The notes: generated from the sequence alone by a model not told the origin. Counted from the first letter of the stretch, positions 43,113-51,026 are shown. The stretch is DNA of 64,000 nt from Eubacteriales Family XIII. Incertae Sedis bacterium (GCA_031272365.1 JAISTX010000056.1:1-64000), one strand, 5' to 3'. Numbers and translations: made by a program.

Positions 43113-43132
43113 GGGACGATGGCAATCGTCCC
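43110..43132 (+). repeat. Palindromic element at the DUF1638 stop codon
   Basis: TAGGGGACGAT-GGCA-ATCGTCCC. It has the same TAGGGG head and GGCA centre as the rlmN copy, with compensating changes in both arms (GGGACGAT/ATCGTCCC instead of GGGCGGAT/ATCCGCCC). Its first three bases are the stop codon. Confidence 0.75.
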
Positions 43133-43185
43133 GTGCGAGGCCGTCGGTGGGCGGATTGGTATCGGATAGAAGGGAGAGAATGCTG

Positions 43186-44100
43186 ATGGAGGGGAATGTG
43201 CTTTTGAATGTGGCGATCGTGGGGTCCGGGACGCAGGGGTCCATGCTTGCGTACCGGAGCGCGGCCTTCGGGCGGCGGGTGCGGGTCTACGACCTGTCGC
43301 GGGCGTCGCTGGACGCCGCGCAGGCGAAGCTGGAGGTCTGGCTGAAAGAGCGGGCGCTCGCGGAGCGCTTCGATGCATTCGACGCGGACGCCGTGCGCGC
43401 GCGCATCCTGTACACGGCCGACCTCGGGGAGGCCCTGGAGGACGCGGACCTCGTGATCGAGAACGTGCCCGAGGTGCTCGCGCTCAAGCAGGAGGTCTGG
43501 GCCGGGATCGACGCGCTCGCGCCCGAGAAGACGCTGCTCACGACGAACAGCTCGTCGCTGAAGTCCTCCGACATCGGCCGGGACGTAGGGCGCAAGGACA
43601 AGACGTTCAACCTCAATTTCATGACGCCGACGAAGGACGACCTCGTCGAGGTCATGTGGAACAAGGAGACCTCAGAGGACACGAAGCGGAAGATCCTCGC
43701 CTTCCTGCGCGCGCAGGAAAACGTCCCGATCGTGACGGAGAAGGAGATCAAGGGCTTCTCGCTGAACCGCGTCTGGCGCGCGATGAAGAAGGAATGCCTC
43801 CGGCTCTGGAGCGAGGGCTATATCTCGCCGGACGACTTCGACCGCGCCTTCATCCTCGAGTGGGGGACGGACTACGGCCCGTTCGCGCTCATGGACATCG
43901 TCGGGCTCGACATCGTGCGGCAGATCGAGCTGACGTACTACGACGAGAGCGGCGACCCCTCGGATCTGCCGCCGAAGAAACTCGACGAATGGGTGGAGCA
44001 GGGGCGGCTCGGCGTGAAGTCCGGCCAGGGCTTCTACACGTACCCGCACCCCGCCTATGAGGATCCGCAGTGGCTGCGCAAAGGGAGGGCAGAAGGATGA
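43186..44100 (+). CDS. 3-hydroxyacyl-CoA dehydrogenase-family NAD-dependent dehydrogenase (first of two)
   Basis: The 304-residue protein has an N-terminal Rossmann fold (VAIVGSGTQGSMLAYRSAAFGRRVRVYDLS), the family motif DLVIENVPEVLALKQEVW, TNSSSLKSSDI and FNLNFMTP, and a C-terminal helical domain (FSLNRVWRAMKKECL, GPFALMDIVGLDI, GVKSGQGFYTYP). The family includes 3-hydroxybutyryl-CoA dehydrogenase and L-carnitine dehydrogenase. Next to an MttB homologue, oxidation of a hydroxylated quaternary amine such as a carnitine-like compound is plausible but unproven. ATG 43186 is 7 bases from GGGAGAG. It overlaps the next gene by ATGA. Confidence 0.82.
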   Translation: MEGNVLLNVAIVGSGTQGSMLAYRSAAFGRRVRVYDLSRASLDAAQAKLEVWLKERALAERFDAFDADAVRARILYTADLGEALEDADLVIENVPEVLALKQEVWAGIDALAPEKTLLTTNSSSLKSSDIGRDVGRKDKTFNLNFMTPTKDDLVEVMWNKETSEDTKRKILAFLRAQENVPIVTEKEIKGFSLNRVWRAMKKECLRLWSEGYISPDDFDRAFILEWGTDYGPFALMDIVGLDIVRQIELTYYDESGDPSDLPPKKLDEWVEQGRLGVKSGQGFYTYPHPAYEDPQWLRKGRAEG

Positions 44101-45044
44101 AACCAGTGGATACATGGAAGACGGTGGCCGTCATCGGCGGCGGCTTCATCGGGTTCAGCTACGGCATATTGTTTTCGCGCGCGGGGCTGGATGTGCGCAT
44201 CTACAACCGCAAATCCGCGACCTATGACGCGATCCTGCCGCGGATGCGCGAGGAGATGGACTTCCTCGTGGCCGAGGGCGAGATGACGCAGGAGGACGTG
44301 CAGGCGGCGCTCGCGCGCGTCACGCTCACGGACGACCTCGATGCCGCCGTGGACGGCGCGGACTACATCCAGGAATGCCTGTGGGAGGATCTCGCGCTGA
44401 AGCAAAAATACTTCAAGGAGCTCGCGGACCGGACGGGGGCGGACGTGCCGATCGGCTCGAGCTGCTCGGGCCTGCGCATCTCTCTGATCGCCGCGGACGT
44501 CACAAACCACCCCGAGCGCTGCGTCACCGCCCACCCGACGAACCCGCCGCACCTCATCCCCTTCATGGAGGTGGCGGGTGACCAGGCCTCGCCCGAGGTC
44601 AAGGACGCGGTCTGCGCCTTCATGCGGCGCGTAGGGCAGAGCCCCGTGCAGTGCCGCGAGGTCTACGGCTACGTGCTGAACCGCCTGCAGCTGTCGCTGA
44701 TCCAGGAGGCGCTCTACCTCGTGAAGGAGGGCATCTGCGATGTGGTCGCCGTCGAGAGCGCGATCACGGACGGGCTCGGGATGCGCTGGGCGTACACGGG
44801 CCCCTACGGCGTCGAGGAGCTCAACTCGGCGAGCCTCGGCGAGGGCCTCGCGAAATACAAGGACTATATGCTCGCGTTTTTCACCGGCGAGCAGCAGAAG
44901 GTAGAAGGCTACGACGATGCCTTCATCGAGGCCGCCGTCCAGGGCTTCCGCCCCGTGATGAAAGGGCGCAGCCACGACGAATACCTGAAGTGGCGCAACA
45001 AGATGCTCGTCGCCACGCGCAAGCTGAAGAGAGAAAACGCATAG
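44097..45044 (+). CDS. 3-hydroxyacyl-CoA dehydrogenase-family NAD-dependent dehydrogenase (second of two)
   Basis: The 315-residue protein belongs to the same superfamily as its upstream neighbour but is clearly divergent. It has VAVIGGGFIGFSYGILFSRAGLDVRIYNR, YIQECLWEDLALKQKYFKEL, GSSCSGLRISLIAADVTNHPERCVTAHPTNPPHLIPFMEV and YGYVLNRLQLSLIQEALYLV. The HPTNPP...PFMEV stretch is the pattern seen in L-carnitine and related 3-hydroxy acid dehydrogenases (including L-gulonate 3-dehydrogenase/lambda-crystallin types), so a short-chain substrate rather than acyl-CoA is likely. Coupled start (ATGA) with the gene before. The stop is TAG and the MttB homologue begins 16 bp later. Confidence 0.82.
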   Translation: MKPVDTWKTVAVIGGGFIGFSYGILFSRAGLDVRIYNRKSATYDAILPRMREEMDFLVAEGEMTQEDVQAALARVTLTDDLDAAVDGADYIQECLWEDLALKQKYFKELADRTGADVPIGSSCSGLRISLIAADVTNHPERCVTAHPTNPPHLIPFMEVAGDQASPEVKDAVCAFMRRVGQSPVQCREVYGYVLNRLQLSLIQEALYLVKEGICDVVAVESAITDGLGMRWAYTGPYGVEELNSASLGEGLAKYKDYMLAFFTGEQQKVEGYDDAFIEAAVQGFRPVMKGRSHDEYLKWRNKMLVATRKLKRENA

Positions 45045-45060
45045 CGGAAAGGAGAGCCCG

Positions 45061-46533
45061 ATGCTGTACGACCCGAATAACTATTTCAAAGCCAACCCGC
45101 TGATGCGCCTCCCCGTCCTCTCGGACGCCGACGTGGCCGCCCTGCATGATGCCACGGTGCGGGTGCTCGAGGACACGGGCATCCGCGTCGAGAGCGAGGA
45201 GGCGGCAAAGCTGCTTGCAAGCGGCGGCGCGGCCGTCACGTACGACGAGCAAGGCGCGATCGCAAAGATCCCCGAGAAGCTGCTTTCGGCCTGCATCGCC
45301 TCGGCGCCCAAGGACGCGGTCTTCCACGGCCGCCCAGGCGGCCGGGACTTCCATGCGGGCGAGGGCTGCACGGGCTTCAGCCCCTTCGGCGAATGCGTGA
45401 AGATCCTCGACCCGGGGACGGGCGAGGCGCGCGACACGACGAAGGAGGATCTCGGCCGCATCACGAGGATCGCAGACTACTTCCCCGAAATCGCCGTCGT
45501 CGAGCGCGCCTGCGGTTCCTTGGACAAGCCGGCGTCCGTGCAGGCGCTGCACAACCTCGAAGTCATGGTGCTGAACACCGGGAAGCCGATCTTCATCGGC
45601 GCGATGAACGGCGTCAACGCCGGGCTCATGATCGAGATGGCGCGCGCGGTGTGCGGGGGCGATGAGGCCCTGCGCGCGCGCCCGTTCCTCAACTTCTTCA
45701 TCTGCCCCGTCAGCCCGCTCGCGCTTGGCCGCGACTGCTGCGACATCGCGATGGAGGCCGGCAGGGCCGGCGTCGGCGTCGCCACGATCCCGATGCCGCT
45801 CGCGGGGGCGACGGCCCCCGTCACGCTGGCGGGCACCGTCGTGGACCACAACTGCGAGGCGCTGTCCTCGCTCGTGCTGCACCAGCTCGCGGGGAAGGGC
45901 GCGCCGTTCTTCTACTGCTCGATGAGCACCATCATGGACCTGCGCCATATGATCGCGAGCACGGGCGCGCCGGAGCACCCGCTGATGGGCGCGGCGACCG
46001 TGCGGATGGCCGCCTACTACGGGCTGCCGAGCTGGATCGGCGCCGGCATCTCGGACAGCAAGCTGCCCGACGCGCAGACGGGCTACGAGTTTGGCATCGG
46101 CACGCTGCTCGGCGCGCTCGCCGGGGTGAACGTCATCTACGGCGCGGGCGCGCTCGAATCGGGCCTGCTCACGGACTACGCGAAGCTCGTCATGGACTGC
46201 GAGGCGCTCACGTTCGTGCGGCGCGTCTTGGATGGGCTGCGCGTCGACGAGGAGGAGATCGCGCTCGAGCTGATCCAGTCGAAGGGGCCGCTCACGGACT
46301 TCCTGCGCGAGAAACACACCTTCCGGCATATGCGCGAGCAGGTGCCGGTCACGGTCTTCGACCGCCAGTCGCGGGACACCTGGCTCGCGGACGGCGGGCG
46401 GCGCGCCGAGGAGAAGGCCTACGCGCGGGCACAGGAGATCCTGCAGGAGCACGAGGCGCCGCCGGTGCCCGAGGCGGCGCGGGAGGCGATGGCACGCATC
46501 ATCGCAGGCCGCGAGCGGGCGCTGGGGCTGTGA
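45061..46533 (+). CDS. MttB-superfamily corrinoid methyltransferase lacking pyrrolysine (homologue 1)
   Basis: The 490-residue TIM-barrel methyltransferase aligns end to end with MttB of this window: LHDATVRVLEDTGIRVES, PFLNFFICPVSPL, GATAPVTLAGTVVDHNCEAL and IYGAGALESGLL. At the pyrrolysine position (GAGI-SDSKLPDAQ) it has Ile330, so it belongs to the non-pyrrolysine COG5598 group, which includes enzymes for glycine betaine, proline betaine and carnitine. The paired dehydrogenases upstream suggest a hydroxylated quaternary amine. It has no own corrinoid protein nearby; MttC (52491) is the only one here. RBS GGAAAGGAG precedes the start. Confidence 0.88.
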   Translation: MLYDPNNYFKANPLMRLPVLSDADVAALHDATVRVLEDTGIRVESEEAAKLLASGGAAVTYDEQGAIAKIPEKLLSACIASAPKDAVFHGRPGGRDFHAGEGCTGFSPFGECVKILDPGTGEARDTTKEDLGRITRIADYFPEIAVVERACGSLDKPASVQALHNLEVMVLNTGKPIFIGAMNGVNAGLMIEMARAVCGGDEALRARPFLNFFICPVSPLALGRDCCDIAMEAGRAGVGVATIPMPLAGATAPVTLAGTVVDHNCEALSSLVLHQLAGKGAPFFYCSMSTIMDLRHMIASTGAPEHPLMGAATVRMAAYYGLPSWIGAGISDSKLPDAQTGYEFGIGTLLGALAGVNVIYGAGALESGLLTDYAKLVMDCEALTFVRRVLDGLRVDEEEIALELIQSKGPLTDFLREKHTFRHMREQVPVTVFDRQSRDTWLADGGRRAEEKAYARAQEILQEHEAPPVPEAAREAMARIIAGRERALGL

Positions 46534-46583
46534 AAAAAATTATTTTCAAAATTATGAAATAATATCGAATTTTCTGAAAAATA

Positions 46584-46592
46584 TGATACAAT
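46584..46592 (+). promoter_or_regulatory. Extended -10 promoter of the small-protein/symporter pair
   Basis: TGATACAAT in an A+T-rich stretch after the methyltransferase gene, 66 bp before ATG 46659. The -35 is weak. Confidence 0.5.
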
Positions 46593-46658
46593 ACCCATGT
46601 CGTGCTTGGCTTCGCGGCATAGGGTATTGCTTTTTTTGAGAGGGAAAGGAGGTTCGTT

Positions 46659-46766
46659 ATGGGAGAAGTCGCAATGGCGCTGCTGTCCGGCCTGATACTG
46701 ACATTCGTCGGGATATGCGCGCTCGTCATGCTCAACAAAGATGAAAAAGCCGCAAAGGAGGAATAG
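46659..46766 (+). CDS. 35-residue single-helix protein preceding a symporter
   Basis: MGEVAMALLSGLILTFVGIC begins a 35-codon frame with one transmembrane helix and a charged tail (NKDEKAAKEE). AAAGGAGG lies 6 bases upstream and the symporter starts 30 bp after the TAG. A second, unrelated-looking small one-helix protein precedes the symporter on the minus strand (50584-50742), so this is probably a small accessory subunit of the solute:sodium symporter. Confidence 0.75.
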   Translation: MGEVAMALLSGLILTFVGICALVMLNKDEKAAKEE

Positions 46767-46796
46767 GGAGTTTGCGGGGGTATTAGGAGGTTGTAA

Positions 46797-48398
46797 ATGA
46801 GCATTCAAGTCACCATCATCATCCTGAGCATCGCGGTCTACGTCATCGTGGGCCTCGTGGTCGGGAGGAGAATCAAAAACACAACGGATTACTATGTCAG
46901 CGGGCGCAGGATGCCCACATTCCTCATCGTCGGCACGCTCGCTGCGTCCCTCATCAGCACAAACGGGTTCATGGGGGAGACGGGCTGGTCTTATACGGGC
47001 AATTTTGTCAATGAAATGGTCATCAATTTCTTCTGCTGCGCCGGGCTCGGCTTCGGCGTCATCTTCTTCGGCCGGTATCTGCGGCGCTCGGAGTCGCTCA
47101 CGATGCCGGAGTATTTCGGCAACCGGTTCGCGAGCCGCCGGATGCAGCGGCTGGCCGGCATCATCACCCTCATCTCGATCACGTGCTACCTGCTCGCGGT
47201 CACGACGGGCGTGGGCGTGCTGCTCTCGGAGCTGACGGGGCTCGACCTCATCTGGTGCTACCTGATCAGCTTCGTCTGCTTCGTGTCGTTCACGTTCTAC
47301 TCGGGGTCCAACGGCGTCATCATCACGGACACGATCATGTTCTGCGTGTTCCTCGGCGGCGTGCTGATCTCGATGCCGTATATGTTCAAGCACGGGGGCG
47401 GGTTCGGCAACCTGATCACGGCGCTGATGGGCAACCCCGAGGCGCCGGAGGACCTGCTGGCCTACCACGGCAACCTCGCGGGCGCGGGCGCGGTCGACCC
47501 GTTCGGCGCGGTCGTCTACACGGTCATCTACTCGCTCGTGTGGTTCATCGTCACGGGCATCAGCCCCTGGCAGGCAGGGCGCTACCTGATGGCCAAGACG
47601 GAGCACGTCGCGATCCGCGCGGGCGTCATCGGCGCGATCGTGACATCGGTGTTCTTCCTGTTTCTGCACCTGCAGACGATCTCGCTCATCAACTGGGACG
47701 CGGGGCTGGAGCCGGAGCGTGCGCTCGTGGCGGGCTACGCGCAGCTGGCGCCGGCGATCGTCGGGTCGATTGCGCTCGCGGGCATCATGGCCGCGGGGCT
47801 GTCCTCGGCGTCGACCTTCCTGTCGATCATCGGCTTCTCGATCACGAACGACATCTTCGACATCAAATTCCGAGACGACAAGCACAAGCTCTTCGTGAGC
47901 CGCATCATCGTGCTCGTCTTCGGCATCGTCGCGTTCGGGCTGGCCTGCGCGGACCTCGGCGGCATCCGCATCGTGGCGTGGCTCGCGAGCACGCTGATCG
48001 CGAGCACCTGGTGCGTGGTCGCCTTCGCGAGCGTCTGGAGCAAGAAGCTGACGGAGCGCGGCGCCTTCCTGTCGATGCTCGTCGGCTTCATCGGCTTCGT
48101 CGTCACGAAGGTGCTGTACGGGCTCGGCGTCGTGTCTATCTTCTACAACCTGCTCGACCCGTTCTTCATCGGCATCTACCTGAGCCTGATCTTCGCGATC
48201 ATCGGCTCGGCGGGGCAGAAGCACTCGGAGCTGGAGCAGGCGTTCTTCGAGAAGATGCACGTCACGCCGAAGAGCGAGCTCGTGCTGAAGGACATCCGGG
48301 TCACGAAGATCTCGGTGTGGATCTGCATCCTCGGCGGGATCGCCGTGGTGGCGTTCCTGGTGGTCTACTGGGCGGCGCCTTACAATGGGTGGATGTGA
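46797..48398 (+). CDS. Solute:sodium symporter (SSS family), transporter 1
   Basis: The 533-residue membrane protein has about 13 helices. SSS features include GRRIKNTTDYYVSGRRMPTFLIVGTLAASLISTNGFMGETG, TVPE-equivalent MPEYFGNRFASRRM, the unwound-helix region and GLSSASTFLSIIGFSITNDIF. In this position it most likely imports the methylated or quaternary amine used by the adjacent methyltransferase; the substrate is not readable from sequence. AGGAGG 5 bases upstream of ATG. A strong intrinsic terminator follows 28 bp after the stop. Confidence 0.88.
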   Translation: MSIQVTIIILSIAVYVIVGLVVGRRIKNTTDYYVSGRRMPTFLIVGTLAASLISTNGFMGETGWSYTGNFVNEMVINFFCCAGLGFGVIFFGRYLRRSESLTMPEYFGNRFASRRMQRLAGIITLISITCYLLAVTTGVGVLLSELTGLDLIWCYLISFVCFVSFTFYSGSNGVIITDTIMFCVFLGGVLISMPYMFKHGGGFGNLITALMGNPEAPEDLLAYHGNLAGAGAVDPFGAVVYTVIYSLVWFIVTGISPWQAGRYLMAKTEHVAIRAGVIGAIVTSVFFLFLHLQTISLINWDAGLEPERALVAGYAQLAPAIVGSIALAGIMAAGLSSASTFLSIIGFSITNDIFDIKFRDDKHKLFVSRIIVLVFGIVAFGLACADLGGIRIVAWLASTLIASTWCVVAFASVWSKKLTERGAFLSMLVGFIGFVVTKVLYGLGVVSIFYNLLDPFFIGIYLSLIFAIIGSAGQKHSELEQAFFEKMHVTPKSELVLKDIRVTKISVWICILGGIAVVAFLVVYWAAPYNGWM

Positions 48399-48425
48399 TG
48401 TAGGCGCGTTATTGGGGAATAAGTT

Positions 48426-48459
48426 GGCGGATGGCCCAGGGCCATCCGCCTTTTATTTT
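48426..48459 (+). terminator. Rho-independent terminator after symporter 1
   Basis: GGCGGATGGC-CCAGG-GCCATCCGCC hairpin (48426-48450, extendable by GC pairs into the loop) followed by TTTTATTTT. The arms match the palindromic elements elsewhere, suggesting one of them serves as terminator. Confidence 0.9.
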
Positions 48460-48527
48460 GATTATGGATTCCGGGTCAGCGGTAGAGTGCCACGGTAGAT
48501 TGCATTGCGGCTAAAGCCGCGTAATCC

Positions 48528-48674
48528 TCGAATGCGACCTACCAACGGCAGCAAGCTGCCGGGTAGGTCAGCAACGCGCTGAAGCGCTGCACTCTTCGCA
48601 TGGGACCTTCCATCGATTTGCTGGCGCAAATCGGGATAGGTCCGCAAAGCCCGGAATGACATCAGTGTGGGTCA
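48528..48674. repeat. Dispersed structured repeat, copy B
   Basis: Matches bases 1-148 with the same chain of hairpins. One base is missing near the 3' end (after 48667). It lies in the 298-bp gap between two convergent symporter genes, after a GCGGC-TAAA-GCCGC hairpin at about 48507-48520. No gene seen in this gap. Confidence 0.85.
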
Positions 48675-48696
48675 TTCACAGGAATGACATCTGCTA

Positions 48697-50526
48697 CTAC
48701 GCGGCGCCGTTCAGGATGTCGATGCCTGCTTGGTAGGGGATCAGGTAGATCACGATGAGGATCGCGATGAACGCCACGCCGAACAGGATGACGGCCTTCG
48801 CGCCCCACAGCGTCTTCTTGATCTCCGGCTTGCCGAGCCGCTGCGCGACTTCCTCCGGCTCCGGCGTATGCAGCATCTTGAAGTAGGCGCGCTCCTCGTC
48901 CGTGATCGCCGCCGGCCGGTTCGCGATGAAGTACGCCGCGATGGCGGAGGCAAGGCCGAGGATCTCCGGGCGCAGCAGCGTCGGGAAGGCCACCTTCTGC
49001 AGCACGCCTTCGGCGTCCGGGATCAGCGCTACATTTTTCAGGATGCTGAGCACCGTGAAGACGATCGCGCCGACGAGGATGCTCCAGAACGCACCGTTCT
49101 CGCTGATCCGCTTCGACTGCGTGCTCATGAAGGCGACGAAGCCCCACGAGATCGCGAACAGCGAAGCCGCAAAATAGCTGACGAGCTGAATGCCCGGGAT
49201 CGTCCAGTATGTGATGACGACCACGACGAGGCTCGCAATGAGCATGACGATGCGGCTGTTGCGCAGCCCGTTCTCGGGCTTCATCTTCTTGTTGATCGCC
49301 GGCAGGATGTCATTGGCGAGCGAAAAGCCGATCAGCGAGGCGAACGTCGAGCACGAGCTGAGCACCGCGCTCATGATGCCGCAGAAGATGACGATGCCGA
49401 GCCATCTGGGCAGGATGTTCATGGCCATCCAGATGAAGGTCTCCTCCGAGCTGGCCGTCGGGGGGATGTCGATCAGGTTCGCGACCGTCATGGCGAGGTC
49501 GATGAAGAGCAGGACGGCAAACGCCACGATCGCGCCGATGAGGCCGGTACGCATGACGACATGCTCGTTCTTCGCCATCATATAGCGGCTCGTCTGCCAC
49601 GGGCTGACCGCCATCGCGATGAGCCAGATGAAGCCGAGGACGACGCCCCAGATGATCGAGTCGGCCGCCGAGCCCATATAGGCCCACGGCGAGTCCGGAT
49701 TGGTGACGCCGCCGGCGGACAGCGCGCCGGGCTTGAGGTGCATCGTGATGTTCGTGAAGTCGAAATCGCCCCAATCCGGTTTGTGAATCGGCTCCGTGAA
49801 CGTCGACCAGATGCCCATGTCGAGCCCCTGCTGGACATGCTCCGCGTCGTTCAGGTAGACGACCGTGTCCGTGACGGGGTTGATCGCGCCCGAGAAATGG
49901 CCGGCCGCCTGGAAGATGAAGGGCACCGAGATGAAGGCCATGAACGCGAAGATGAAGAACATGATCGTGTCCGTGACGATGACGCCCTTGGAGCCCGAGA
50001 AGAACGTAAAGGACGTGTACACGACCCAGACGATCAGCAGGCAGATCAGGTAGCCGTTCGGATTTTCCTTCATGCCGAGCAGGTTTTGCATCAGCAGCGC
50101 GCCGCCCTTCGTGACCGTGGTCAGGTAGCACATGATGCCGACGACCGTGATGATGGACAGCACCATGCGGATGCGCGGCGAGTTGAAGCGGCGCCCGAAA
50201 AACTCAGGCAGCGTCAGCACGCGGCTGCGGCGCAGATGGATGCCGAAATACCTCGTGCCGAAGATATAGCCCACCGAGCAGACCGCGCACAGCAGCACGT
50301 ACGGCATGAGGAAGCCGTCGAACATGAAGCCCGTGTCGCCCATATAGGCCGTCGAAGAAAGGTAGGACGCGATGAGGGACCCGACGACCAGCACGGTCGG
50401 CGCCTTGCGCCCCGCGATGTAGTAGTCCGTTGTGTTCTCGATCTTGCGCCCCTGGATAAGGCCGACGATGACGAACATCGCCAGCATGACAATCATTCCG
50501 ATTAAAAATGGAAGTTCAATATTCAT
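48697..50526 (-). CDS. Solute:sodium symporter (SSS family), transporter 2
   Basis: The 609-residue polytopic protein shares the SSS signature with transporter 1 (GRKIENTTDYYIAGRKAPTVLVVGSLIASYLSSTAYMGDTG, LTLPEFFGRRFNSPRIRM, SSCSTFASLIGFSLANDIL). It has an insertion of about 60 residues after helix 6 (about 215-275) and a longer C-terminus. The preceding small protein and a sigma-54 promoter place it in the methylamine regulon, divergent from MttB homologue 2. It ends in two consecutive TAG codons. RBS AGGAGG upstream of ATG 50526. Confidence 0.88.
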   Translation of the reverse strand: MNIELPFLIGMIVMLAMFVIVGLIQGRKIENTTDYYIAGRKAPTVLVVGSLIASYLSSTAYMGDTGFMFDGFLMPYVLLCAVCSVGYIFGTRYFGIHLRRSRVLTLPEFFGRRFNSPRIRMVLSIITVVGIMCYLTTVTKGGALLMQNLLGMKENPNGYLICLLIVWVVYTSFTFFSGSKGVIVTDTIMFFIFAFMAFISVPFIFQAAGHFSGAINPVTDTVVYLNDAEHVQQGLDMGIWSTFTEPIHKPDWGDFDFTNITMHLKPGALSAGGVTNPDSPWAYMGSAADSIIWGVVLGFIWLIAMAVSPWQTSRYMMAKNEHVVMRTGLIGAIVAFAVLLFIDLAMTVANLIDIPPTASSEETFIWMAMNILPRWLGIVIFCGIMSAVLSSCSTFASLIGFSLANDILPAINKKMKPENGLRNSRIVMLIASLVVVVITYWTIPGIQLVSYFAASLFAISWGFVAFMSTQSKRISENGAFWSILVGAIVFTVLSILKNVALIPDAEGVLQKVAFPTLLRPEILGLASAIAAYFIANRPAAITDEERAYFKMLHTPEPEEVAQRLGKPEIKKTLWGAKAVILFGVAFIAILIVIYLIPYQAGIDILNGAA

Positions 50527-50583
50527 AGCGTACTCCTCCTAATACCCCAAACCCATAGTTTAGTGTCGTACAATGCCCGCCCC

Positions 50584-50742
50584 CTATTCGATGGCGGTGT
50601 CGATGTTGGCGCTTTCCTCTACGTCGTCCAGCACGTTCTTGTAGTCCTTCTTGAGACGGTTGTAGATGAAAAGGCCGATCACGATGTAGAAGCCGCCGCT
50701 GAAGAGCACGCAAATCCATTCTTGTATGCTGTTCGTATACAT
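50584..50742 (-). CDS. 52-residue single-helix protein preceding symporter 2
   Basis: MYTNSIQEWICVLFSGGFYI begins a 52-codon frame with one hydrophobic helix (about 8-27, ending IYNRLKKDYKN) and an acidic tail. AAAGGAGGAG is 7 bases upstream and the sigma-54 promoter (50808-50825) reads into it. The symporter starts 57 bp after its TAG. Same layout as 46659-46766, so it is probably a symporter accessory subunit. Confidence 0.78.
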   Translation of the reverse strand: MYTNSIQEWICVLFSGGFYIVIGLFIYNRLKKDYKNVLDDVEESANIDTAIE

Positions 50743-50807
50743 ATCTCTCCTCCTTTCCCAAAATCTCTCTCTGTGAAAACGAACAAGTAGTTAGAATATT
50801 CTTATAA

Positions 50808-50825
50808 TAGCAATAATCTTGCCAA
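50808..50825 (-). promoter_or_regulatory. Sigma-54 promoter for the small protein/symporter 2
   Basis: Minus-strand TTGGCAAGATTATTGCTA: GG and GC are exactly 12 bp apart and TTGGCA-N8-TTGC fits the -24/-12 consensus very well. Predicted start about 56 bp before ATG 50742. Confidence 0.85.
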
Positions 50826-50872
50826 CCCGCGCGCCCCCCGCACCCGCGAGAAATCAAGGTTTTTCCGCCCGA

Positions 50873-50886
50873 TATTGTATACAATA
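50873..50886. promoter_or_regulatory. Perfect 14-bp palindrome between divergent sigma-54 promoters
   Basis: TATTGTATACAATA lies between the two sigma-54 promoters. It could be an operator for an additional regulator, or an architectural site; no other copy noticed in the window. Confidence 0.4.
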
Positions 50887-50894
50887 ATAATTTT

Positions 50895-50912
50895 TGATGC
50901 AAAAAATCATCA
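50895..50912. promoter_or_regulatory. Candidate activator site (TGATG-N8-CATCA), shared by two divergent promoters
   Basis: TGATG-CAAAAAAT-CATCA. The same half-sites with the same 8-bp spacing recur at 56265-56282, with a weaker version at 54777-54794. It is roughly 85 bp and 105 bp upstream of the two predicted start sites, a normal distance for a sigma-54 enhancer. Confidence 0.65.
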
Positions 50913-50961
50913 ATGAGGAAGAATTGCATTGCCTCCCTGCCCACATTCCCGCGTTTCCGGC

Positions 50962-50979
50962 ATGGCACAGATTATGCTT
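50962..50979 (+). promoter_or_regulatory. Sigma-54 promoter for MttB homologue 2
   Basis: ATGGCACAGATTATGCTT: TGGCAC at -24, TGCT at -12, GG-to-GC spacing 12 bp. Predicted start about 38 bp before ATG 51027. Confidence 0.75.
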
Positions 50980-51026
50980 GTAATAGGGCAGGGCAGTGCA
51001 ACAACCATATTACGAGGAGGATTGAA

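Noticed and set aside
46616-46630. GGCATAGGGTATTGC as a sigma-54 promoter for the 46659 small protein
   Set aside because: Spacing is 13 bp and a better extended -10 sigma-A site lies just upstream.
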